Positions 47,406-56,404 of a stretch of 64,000 nt of DNA are shown one piece after another. The notes beneath the pieces were generated by a model. That model had not been told where the DNA came from. It saw nothing but the letters and a program-made list of their open reading frames with translations, and did not search any database. Both the position numbers and the translations under genes were made by a program. Every line of letters starts with the position of its first letter. Position 1 is the stretch's first letter. The DNA is from Polyangium spumosum. GTDB taxonomy: Bacteria > Myxococcota_A > Polyangia > Polyangiales > Polyangiaceae. The DNA is taken from assembly GCF_009649845.1 (NCBI RefSeq), contig NZ_WJIE01000005.1, positions 372,001 to 436,000 on the forward strand. Reading direction: 5' to 3'.

Positions 47406-47636
47406 TCAAAAGATCATGGCGAGCGTCGGGCAGTTCCACGGCGCCGAGGCGGGCCCGCCGCGCTCCGTGCAAAGCCAGTCCGACATGAGCGCGGCGTCAC
47501 CGCTCTGCACCACCAAGCGCTCCTCGTCGCCGAGGTGCGCCGTTTTCATGAGCGCGTCGGGATCTTCGAGGAATGCGGCCAAACGGGACGGATCGAGGGC
47601 CATATCGGCCAGAAACCGACCAAGAGAAGCTTCCAC
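47406..47636 (-). CDS. Borosin-type precursor peptide 3
   Basis: 76 residues when started at the GTG at 47636, which has GGAG six bases upstream. This gives MEASLGRFLADMALDPSRLA, in register with precursors 1 and 2. An ATG at 47684 would add 16 non-conserved residues. The leader-like domain (AFLEDPDALM, LGDEERLVVQSGD) aligns ungapped with the others to about residue 55. The C-terminus, WLCTERGGPASAPWNCPTLA then MIF, is unrelated to the other cores but again has two Cys (56 and 69) with twelve residues between. The hairpin at 47357-47395 follows, then kinase 3 and methyltransferase 3. Confidence 0.82.
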   Translation of the reverse strand: MEASLGRFLADMALDPSRLAAFLEDPDALMKTAHLGDEERLVVQSGDAALMSDWLCTERGGPASAPWNCPTLAMIF

Positions 47637-47818
47637 GTGGGGCTCCGTACGTGTCGTGCGGCTCTGAATCGACGATGACTCCATCGCCCAATTCAAGGTG
47701 GGACGACAGGCCGGCAGTATCGTGAGTTTACGTGAGAAGCCTCTCCCGGAGCAAGCCTTTTCTGGCTGACGGGATCTTCGTTTTTTGGAGGGGTGACCGC
47801 GAGGGGGGTGGGGGGAGA

Positions 47819-49570
<1,752 letters not shown>

Positions 49571-49623
49571 GGCGGCCGCAAATGTAGCGCGCAGGAGCCC
49601 GGCTTGTCTTCTTCCTGCGGCCG

Positions 49624-50103
49624 TTACATGCAGCCGGTCGGCTCGAACACGTCGGAGGCGAAGGGCGTGGCGCCCGTCTCGAGGCTGTCCTGAAGGGTCC
49701 CGGCGATCCGGATGCCCGCGGGCAAGCAGAGCGCCTCTTGCGTCTCGCTGGGGAAGGTCTTGTCGCCGAGGTCGAAGACGAAGTCGACCGTGACCTCGCT
49801 GTCCGGCTGCACGGTGACAGGGAACGTTTTGTCCGCGATGAGCGAGAGGCCGGACACGACGGACTGCTGGTTCGGCGCGTCCGTGATCGCGACGGCGCCG
49901 AGCTGCACGGTGCTCGGCCCGCTCGCGCGTGGCCCGAGCACGAGCGTGAGCTTGAACGAGCCGCTGATCGACGCGCCGAGCACGCCCGCCTCGATCTTGG
50001 CGGTCGGCGCTTCGATGCGGGGCTCGACGAAGACGACGTCCTCGTTTTCACCGATGCAGCCCGCGAGGAACAACGACACCACGGCGAACCACGCACGCTT
50101 CAT
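49624..50103 (-). CDS. Small lipoprotein, unknown function
   Basis: 159 residues from the ATG at 50103. The signal [16 protein letters not shown] has a clear lipobox. The mature part is beta-rich ([44 protein letters not shown]) with a Cys near position 140 and another at the penultimate residue, probably an immunoglobulin-like periplasmic domain. It follows the OmpA-type gene by 74 bp on the same strand. No family recognised. Confidence 0.78.
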   Translation of the reverse strand: MKRAWFAVVSLFLAGCIGENEDVVFVEPRIEAPTAKIEAGVLGASISGSFKLTLVLGPRASGPSTVQLGAVAITDAPNQQSVVSGLSLIADKTFPVTVQPDSEVTVDFVFDLGDKTFPSETQEALCLPAGIRIAGTLQDSLETGATPFASDVFEPTGCM

Positions 50104-50177
50104 GCGCCCAGGATACCCCCAAAGCGCGGAGGAGGCGCGCAGCAGCTCGGGGGAGGCGTCGCTGCCGCCGACCGCCT

Positions 50178-52061
50178 TCAAGGCGGCGGCGGGTTGATGC
50201 CCTTCGAACGCGCCTTCTCGCAGCCGAGCTCGACGCCCGTCGGGCCCGCGTCCGTGCGGAGGATCTTGAACTCGACGCGGCGGTTCTTCTCCCAGGCGAC
50301 GGCGTTGTTCTTCGGATCGACGGGGCAGTAGGGGCCGTAGCCCATGGCGCGCACGCGGCTCGCGGCGACGCCGCGCTCGACGAGCGCCTTCACCACCGAC
50401 TCGGCGCGGGCCTGCGTGAGCTTGACGTTGGCGAACTCCGAGCCGCGCACGTCGGCGTGCCCCTGCACCTCGAGCAGCTTCAGGCTCGGGTTGCCCTTCA
50501 GCGTCGCGGCGACCGCGTCCACGATCGGCAAGGATTGCGGGAGGATCTCGGCGCTGCCCGTCTTGAAGAGGATCTTCTCCAGGATGAGGACGTTGTTGTC
50601 CTGCACGATGACGCTGCCCTTGTCGGGGCAGCCGTCCTCGTCCTCCTTGCCGTTGTACGTCTCGGGTTCGTCCGGGCACTTGTCCACGCCGTCGAGGATG
50701 CCGTCGCCGTCGTTGTCGTCCTCGGGGCAGCCGTCTTCGTCCTTGAAGCCGTCCTTGTCCTCCGGCGTGTTGATGCACTGATCCTTCACGTCGGGGACGC
50801 CGTCCTTGTCGTTGTCCTCCTCGGGGCAGCCGTCCGTGTCCTCGAAGCCGTCCTTGTCCTCGGCGTTGTCCGGGCAGCCGTCCTCGGCGTCGAGGATGCC
50901 GTCGCCGTCACGATCACCGCTGCGGACCTGGACGGGCTCCTCGACCGGGTCGTCCTCGGGGCAGCCGTCGGTGTCCTCGTCGCCGTCCTTGTCCTCGGGG
51001 TCGTCCGGGCACTGGTCGACGTCGTCGGGGATGCCGTCCTTGTCGCGGTCCTCCTCGAAGGGCTCGAAGACGAACGCGAGCATGCCGCGCTGCGAGGCGG
51101 ACTGAAAGCCGGGCAAGTAGCCGACGCCGCCCGCGATGGAGAGGTACGAGTTTTTCTGGATGAAGATCTTGAAGCCGCCGAGGACCTCGGCGCTGAGGCG
51201 CTGCTTCGCGTCCGAGGCGCCGCCGAGGAGGTAACTCGCGTAGGTCTCGGCCGTGATGTCGAACTTGTCGCCGATACGCACGCTCGCCGCGAAGCCGCCG
51301 GTGCCGAGGTCTCCGTACTGGAAGACGCCCGATTTCAACTGCGCGAGCCCGGCCTGATCGAGGCCGAAGGTCGCGTTCGCGCCGGTATGGCCGCGGTAGC
51401 CGGCGTTCAAGCCGAGGCGCACGACGTTCGTCTTGCCGAGCTGCTTCTCGACGACGAGCTGGGGCCAGTAGAAGAAGCCGGGATCGGCGCCGAAGTTGCG
51501 CTGCCCGCCGACGCCGTAACCACCCTGCACGAGCAACGCGAGGCCGATGGGGCCGGTGGGATCGAGCAGCCGGAGTTTTCCGTGCACGGCGACGTGGCCG
51601 AGGGCCTCGGCGGTCAAACCGTCGTCGTCGTAGTTGCCGGCGCCGCCGGGCCCGATGTCGGTGACGCTCGTGCCGTAGTTGAGGACGACGGGCGCGGTGA
51701 GGCCGAGGACGAGCCTGTCGGCGATGCCGTAGTTGAAGCTGAACGTGCCCTGCAAGGCGTGGTCGACGAGGTAGTCGGCGCCGTGGCCGGGCGCGAGCGC
51801 GAGCAGGTTCCGGCCGTAGTCGAGCACGAGGCCGAAGCTGATGGCGTTGCCAGGTAGGACGGTGGCGCCGTTGACCGAGAAGAAGCCACGCGAGTCGACC
51901 GCGGGCCGGAAGAGGTGCAGGTCCGCCCCTTCGCCGTTCGAGGCGGGGATACGGTCGGTGTTCTGCGCGAACGCGGGGCGGGCGCCGAGCAGCGCCACGA
52001 GCGCCACGAGCGTCGCGGCAGGGCGGCGGCGCAGGCCGGAGAGCAAGCCAAGGGTCGTCAT
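50178..52061 (-). CDS. OmpA-family protein with TSP3 calcium-binding repeats
   Basis: 627 residues from the ATG at 52061. The signal peptide is cleaved after RPAFA. Residues about 30-325 form an outer-membrane beta-barrel-like domain (VNGATVLPGNAISFGLVLDY, LVLGLTAPVVLNYG). Four TSP3-like units follow, of the form DRDKDGIPDDVDQCPDDPED with partner DGCPEDD, typical Ca2+-binding loops. The C-terminal OmpA domain (about 495-620) carries LFKTGSAEILPQS, VQGHADVRGSEFAN and LTQARAESVVKALVERG to bind peptidoglycan. It probably links the outer membrane to the cell wall, rigidified by Ca2+. Confidence 0.94.
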   Translation of the reverse strand: MTTLGLLSGLRRRPAATLVALVALLGARPAFAQNTDRIPASNGEGADLHLFRPAVDSRGFFSVNGATVLPGNAISFGLVLDYGRNLLALAPGHGADYLVDHALQGTFSFNYGIADRLVLGLTAPVVLNYGTSVTDIGPGGAGNYDDDGLTAEALGHVAVHGKLRLLDPTGPIGLALLVQGGYGVGGQRNFGADPGFFYWPQLVVEKQLGKTNVVRLGLNAGYRGHTGANATFGLDQAGLAQLKSGVFQYGDLGTGGFAASVRIGDKFDITAETYASYLLGGASDAKQRLSAEVLGGFKIFIQKNSYLSIAGGVGYLPGFQSASQRGMLAFVFEPFEEDRDKDGIPDDVDQCPDDPEDKDGDEDTDGCPEDDPVEEPVQVRSGDRDGDGILDAEDGCPDNAEDKDGFEDTDGCPEEDNDKDGVPDVKDQCINTPEDKDGFKDEDGCPEDDNDGDGILDGVDKCPDEPETYNGKEDEDGCPDKGSVIVQDNNVLILEKILFKTGSAEILPQSLPIVDAVAATLKGNPSLKLLEVQGHADVRGSEFANVKLTQARAESVVKALVERGVAASRVRAMGYGPYCPVDPKNNAVAWEKNRRVEFKILRTDAGPTGVELGCEKARSKGINPPPP

Positions 52062-52216
52062 GACACGGACCTCGTCAGCGATTCGGGTGGATCGATTTCG
52101 CTGGAACCTTTGGAAAAGCCGTATCACCAGCGCAAAACAACTGCAAAAGGATCGCAAGGTCGAGACGAGGCGCTCCGTCCACGTTCCTCCCGGTTGATCT
52201 GCTACCGTGCTCGGCC

Positions 52217-53347
52217 GTGCGCTGCCCCGGCTCCTTCGCACGTGGTTCGGTCGCGGTCCTCGCCTTCACGACGGCGACGGCCTTCGCGGCGAGCACGAGC
52301 GCCGAGGGCAAACCGACGCTGAGCGGGTCGTGGTCGGCGAGCCCGGTGTCGGAGAGCTTTTCGTTCGGCAACTGGGTCGACGCCTGCGGGCCGAAGCCAC
52401 GCGGGCAAGGCGGAGGCGGCGGGTCGGTGCAGATCCGCGAGCAGGGCGGCGAGCTCTCGATCGTGGGCGCAGGGCGCGCCTGGAGCACGGCCGAGTGCTG
52501 GGAGCAGGCGCCAGGGCTCGGGCGGGTGAGCCACTCGCAGTCGGGCGGCGGCAGGTTCTGGCGGACGCGGTGCAGCCTCTCGAACGAGAAGCAGCGCATC
52601 ACCGTGACGACGACGGTGTCGGCGACGGACTCGTCGATCACGATGCAGGAGACGTCGGAGCATCAAGTCACGGCCGAAGGCGTGACGTGCACGGCGACGG
52701 CGAGCCGATCCCGATCGTTCGGGCTCGTGAAGCGCGAGGGAGAAGAGGCGGCGCCGAGCGCGTCGGCGAGCGCGTCGGCGAGCGCCGCGCCTTCGAGCCC
52801 GCCCGCCGACGCAGCCGCCTCGGGCGCGCCTTCCGCGCCACCCGCGCCGAAGGCGAGGCCGATCGGGATCACGAGCCCGAGGAAGGACGACGCGCCGATC
52901 CCCGCAGGGCCACGTGATCCCGAGGGCGCGGAGCGAGGCGACGCGGCGGCGACCGCCACGGGCGCGGTGGGCGGGCGCAAGGGGGTCGCGGACGACGTGG
53001 GCCGCGAGCGCAAGCAGACGTTCGTGGCGATCGTGATCGGCCTCGCCTTCGTCCTGGGCTTCGCGGGCCTCGTGCTCCTGCGGCGCGGACGAAGGCCGGC
53101 GGAGGCGGCGAGCTTCGCGGAAGAAGAGGAAGCCTTCGCGGAAGGCGACGCGGCGGCAGAAGCGGAAGCCGAGGCGGACGCGGAGATGCCGGCCGCGGCC
53201 CCCGAGGTCCAAGCCGCGGCACGAACGTCCCCCACGGCGGCGGCGGCGGCGGCCAGGAAGGTCTGCCCGACGTGCGGGGAGCGCTACGGCGCCGAGGACC
53301 AGTTCTGTGGGGCAGACGGCACGACGCTCGTGCCGCTGAACCGCTGA
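52217..53347 (+). CDS. Exported single-pass protein with cytoplasmic-type zinc ribbon at the C-terminus
   Basis: 376 residues, with a GTG start. The signal sequence (about 10-25: GSVAVLAFTTATAFA) is followed by a beta-rich domain (35-170: LSGSWSASPVSESFSFGNW and CSLSNEKQRITVTTTV). A Ser/Ala/Pro linker leads to a transmembrane helix near 275-293 (FVAIVIGLAFVLGFAGLVLL). An Ala/Glu-rich stretch and a terminal zinc-ribbon-like motif, CPTCGERYGAEDQFCGADGT, follow. The topology would put the N-terminal domain outside and the ribbon inside. It lies upstream of the GltJ-like gene, which has an N-terminal zinc ribbon. Function unknown. Confidence 0.78.
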   Translation: MRCPGSFARGSVAVLAFTTATAFAASTSAEGKPTLSGSWSASPVSESFSFGNWVDACGPKPRGQGGGGGSVQIREQGGELSIVGAGRAWSTAECWEQAPGLGRVSHSQSGGGRFWRTRCSLSNEKQRITVTTTVSATDSSITMQETSEHQVTAEGVTCTATASRSRSFGLVKREGEEAAPSASASASASAAPSSPPADAAASGAPSAPPAPKARPIGITSPRKDDAPIPAGPRDPEGAERGDAAATATGAVGGRKGVADDVGRERKQTFVAIVIGLAFVLGFAGLVLLRRGRRPAEAASFAEEEEAFAEGDAAAEAEAEADAEMPAAAPEVQAAARTSPTAAAAAARKVCPTCGERYGAEDQFCGADGTTLVPLNR

Positions 53348-53406
53348 CGCCCGTCCTGTAGATCCGGCCGAGTTGCTCGCACGTCGGACGAGCGTCTGTA
53401 GGTAGC

Positions 53407-53436
53407 TTGATCGCGCTCGTGCGAAACCGTTATGCT
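53407..53436 (+). promoter_or_regulatory. Candidate sigma70-type promoter for the GltJ-like gene
   Basis: TTGATC (53407-53412), an 18-bp spacer and TATGCT (53431-53436) lie about 110 bp upstream of the ATG at 53546, in the most AT-rich part of the 198-bp gap. Match by eye to the -35/-10 consensus. Confidence 0.45.
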
Positions 53437-53545
53437 TTGTGTCGGCGTACGGAGAGGCCGGTAACGACCGGACCCGAGGTCCTCGGCGAGAGAGCAAGAC
53501 GATCGTTCGTGCACGTGCGCGAGACCCGGAAGGGCAGCTTTCCCC

Positions 53546-55138
53546 ATGAAGATTACGTGTCAGTCGTGCCAGGCGAAGTACACGATCGCCGACGAAAAAG
53601 TCGTCGGTAAGACCGTCAAGATCAAGTGCAAGAAGTGCGGCTCGGCCATCGTCGTCAACGCGAACGAGGCCGGCGCCGAGGCACACGGCCACGGCGGCGG
53701 TGGCTACGAGGACGACGATGACGGGGCGACCCGCGTGTTCTCGGGTGATCCCAACGCAGCCGCAGGCGGCGGAGGCGGCGACGAGTGGACGGTGAACGTC
53801 GCCGACGACGATCAACGCACGATGTCGACCGCGGCGATCGCAGCCGCGTACGCGACAGGTACGGTCACCGGTGACACGTACGTCTGGAAGGACGGCATGT
53901 CCGACTGGCTGCCGCTCTCCCAGGTCGCCGAGCTCATGGCGGCCGTGGGCGGCGGCGGTGCGGCAGCGGCGGCGGCGCCGGCCGGCGATCCGGACATGAA
54001 CGCGACGCTCATGATGCCCGAGGGCGCCGGCGCAGCTCCCGCGGCCGCGCGCGCCACGGCGGCGCGCAAGACGGGCGGCCGTCAGGACCTCTTCGGCTCG
54101 CAGAAGGGCGAGCCGGAGCCTGCGGGCGCTTCGGTGCCACCTCCCGGGGGTCCGAAGGGCAGCGCGGTCGGCGAGCGCAACGAGAACTCGGTGCTCTTCT
54201 CGCTCTCGGCGCTCACCGCGGCCGAGAAGGCGGCGTCGAAGGACGAGCCGAAGAAGAAGGACAGCCGCGGCGGGCTCGACGACATCATGAACCTCGGCGG
54301 CGGCGGCCTCGGCGGGCCGATGCTCGCGCCGCCTCCGCTCATGGCGCCCGTCGTGGAGCCGCCTCCGCAGCCGATGATGGCGCAGATGCACGGCATGACG
54401 GGCACGCAGATGCCGCTGACGGGCACGCAGATGCCGCTGACGGGCACGCAGGTGCCGCAGGTGGTGATGGTGCAGGTGCCCGAGCAGAAGAAGAGCTCGG
54501 CGGGCCTGATCGTGGGCATCGCGCTCGGCGTGGTGGTCGCAGGCGCGGCGGCATTTTTCCTGCTCGGCGGGCAACAGAAGACCGAGACCACGACGACGGA
54601 GAACACGGCGACGTCGGCGACGGCCTCCGCAGCGCCCACGGCCGCGCCCACCGCGGCGCCGACGGAGACGGTGGCGGCAGCGCCCACCGCGTCGGCGAGC
54701 GCGGAGCCGGCGGCGGACACGACGAAGGCCGGCTCGAGTGGCGGCGGGCCCATCGCGAACGTGGGCGGCGGAGGGGGCCCGAGGCCGACGGCCACGGCCG
54801 CGCCCACGGCAGCCCCCGCGGCCACGCCGACGGCGGCGCCGACGGCGGCGCCCACGGCCGAGGCTGGCAAGGAGTTCAACCGCGGCGCGGCCTCGTCGGC
54901 GCTCGGCTCCGCGGCAGGCGCGGCGAGGAGCTGCAAGACGGCCGATGGACCGACGGGCACGGGCCGCGTCAAGGTGACGTTCGCGCCGAGCGGCAACGTG
55001 ACCTCGGCGCAGGTGCTCGGCCCGCCCTTCGCGGGCACCTCGGTCGGCGGCTGCGTGGCCGGCGTCTTCCGCGGCGCGCGTGTCCCGCCCTTCGACGGCG
55101 CGCCCATCGCCGTCACCAAGACGTTCTCGATCAACTGA
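53546..55138 (+). CDS. GltJ/AgmX-like zinc-ribbon, GYF and TonB-C-type protein
   Basis: 530 residues. The N-terminal zinc ribbon has Cys5, Cys8, Cys28 and Cys31 (MKITCQSCQAKYTI, IKCKKCGS). A GYF-like domain lies at about 80-135 (TYVWKDGMSDWLPLSQV). Ala/Gly/Pro-rich linkers include three copies of MTGTQMPLTG-like text. One transmembrane helix lies at about 319-342 (AGLIVGIALGVVVAGAAAFF). After an Ala/Thr/Pro linker, a C-terminal domain (about 440-530) has GRVKVTFAPSGNVTSAQVLG and VFRGARVPPF, as in TonB/AgmX-PglI C-terminal domains. In Myxococcus, GltJ of the Agl-Glt gliding machinery has this order (ribbon and GYF inside, TonB-like domain in the periplasm). Orthology with GltJ is likely but could equally be a paralogue. 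Confidence 0.88.
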   Translation: MKITCQSCQAKYTIADEKVVGKTVKIKCKKCGSAIVVNANEAGAEAHGHGGGGYEDDDDGATRVFSGDPNAAAGGGGGDEWTVNVADDDQRTMSTAAIAAAYATGTVTGDTYVWKDGMSDWLPLSQVAELMAAVGGGGAAAAAAPAGDPDMNATLMMPEGAGAAPAAARATAARKTGGRQDLFGSQKGEPEPAGASVPPPGGPKGSAVGERNENSVLFSLSALTAAEKAASKDEPKKKDSRGGLDDIMNLGGGGLGGPMLAPPPLMAPVVEPPPQPMMAQMHGMTGTQMPLTGTQMPLTGTQVPQVVMVQVPEQKKSSAGLIVGIALGVVVAGAAAFFLLGGQQKTETTTTENTATSATASAAPTAAPTAAPTETVAAAPTASASAEPAADTTKAGSSGGGPIANVGGGGGPRPTATAAPTAAPAATPTAAPTAAPTAEAGKEFNRGAASSALGSAAGAARSCKTADGPTGTGRVKVTFAPSGNVTSAQVLGPPFAGTSVGGCVAGVFRGARVPPFDGAPIAVTKTFSIN

Positions 55139-55194
55139 ACCGAGCGCGCGGGGGGGGCTCGTCAACGCGGGCCCTTCCCCGTACCCTCGGCGGC

Positions 55195-56388
55195 ATGTCT
55201 CAACGCCGCCGCTTCCTGCACATCGGCCTCGGCGCGCTCGCCGTGGCCGGCATCGCCGCCACCGGCGCGTCGTGCGTCGCGAAGACCCCGAACAACGTCT
55301 CGTGCGGCGACGAGGTGCGGCCTGCCATCGATTGCTCGAGCGAGATCGCCCCGGGTGACATCGGCGTCCTGAACCTCGACTCGGACAGCGCGGCGTTCGA
55401 GGACGTGGCGATCCGCCGCATCACGGCGGAGACGGAGAAGTACGTCGCGGCGCACACGCGGCTCTGCCGGGACTACAACGCGTGCGCGATCGACAAGGCG
55501 AAGTACGACGAGGAGAAGAAGGCGCTCTTGCAGCTCCTCAGCCCGATGGGCTCGATGGTCGCGGCGGTGAAGGGGGCGTCGTCGGAGGGCGAGCGGCGGG
55601 CGGCGCTCGACACGCTCTACCAGCACGCGGTGCCGGAGGCGGAGCGCAAGGAAGAGGTGACGCTCTCGCTGTCGATGGAGGCGGAGCTGCCGGCGAGCGC
55701 GGGCGGCGGGGTGCGCGTGGTGCGTCCCGACGAGCCGCTGCCGACGAACACGCGCGTCTACTTCAAGGTCGAGGTCAAGCCGCGGGCGTACGTCTACATC
55801 TTCCAGAACAACACGAGCAGCGGGCTCTCGGTGCTCTTCCCGGACGAGCGGATCGGCACGAAGAACCCGCTCGAAGGCGGCAACGCGTCGCGCATCCCGA
55901 GCGGCGATCTGCGCTTCCGCTTGAACGACAAGGACATCGGCTTCGAGGACGTGTACATCGCGGCGTCGCGCACGCCGCTGCCGAACCTGGACGAGGCGCT
56001 CGCGCGCGTGCGCGACGGCAAGGTCACGCGCATCAAGGACGACAAGCTGCTCGACGGGATGAAGCACCTGCCGGTCGAGGGGGCGGTCGCGAAGAAGGAC
56101 TCGAAGTGCCGGGACGTGGGGCTCGAGCGGTGCCCACGCGTCCGCGGGCTCGAGCTCGACCTCGGCGGCGGTTCGTCGCCGCAGCCGGGGTTCAAGCCCG
56201 CGTCGTTCGTCGCGCGCACCGAGCCCGGCGATGGGCTGATCCTGAAGGTGTTCTCGTTCGAGCACACGAGCGAGGGCGTGGCGTACGAGAAGGCGGCGAA
56301 GAACTACGCGAAGCTGCCGGCGCCGAAGACGCGGGGCGTCGTGATCCTGGAGCGAACCCGCACGCGTGGCGTCGTGATCCTCGAGTAA
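55195..56388 (+). CDS. Lipoprotein with DUF4384-like domain
   Basis: 397 residues. The signal begins MSQRRRFLHIGLGALAVAGI and has twin-Arg character (RRRFLHIG), with a Cys near residue 27. Residues about 165-270 contain PTNTRVYFKVEVKPRAYVYI and SSGLSVLFPDERIGTKNPLE, the arrangement of DUF4384 domains, found in bacterial surface and effector-associated proteins. The last residues are an exact duplication of TRGVVILE separated by RTR, so a recent in-frame duplication extended the C-terminus. It follows the GltJ-like gene by 56 bp and may be cotranscribed. Confidence 0.8.
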   Translation: MSQRRRFLHIGLGALAVAGIAATGASCVAKTPNNVSCGDEVRPAIDCSSEIAPGDIGVLNLDSDSAAFEDVAIRRITAETEKYVAAHTRLCRDYNACAIDKAKYDEEKKALLQLLSPMGSMVAAVKGASSEGERRAALDTLYQHAVPEAERKEEVTLSLSMEAELPASAGGGVRVVRPDEPLPTNTRVYFKVEVKPRAYVYIFQNNTSSGLSVLFPDERIGTKNPLEGGNASRIPSGDLRFRLNDKDIGFEDVYIAASRTPLPNLDEALARVRDGKVTRIKDDKLLDGMKHLPVEGAVAKKDSKCRDVGLERCPRVRGLELDLGGGSSPQPGFKPASFVARTEPGDGLILKVFSFEHTSEGVAYEKAAKNYAKLPAPKTRGVVILERTRTRGVVILE

Positions 56389-56404
56389 CGAAAGCTCGAG
56401 AGGG

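Noticed and set aside
47637-47684. ATG start of precursor 3 at 47684
   Set aside because: It adds 16 residues not matched by the other precursors. The GTG at 47636 has a ribosome site and puts all three N-termini in register. It is not fully excluded.
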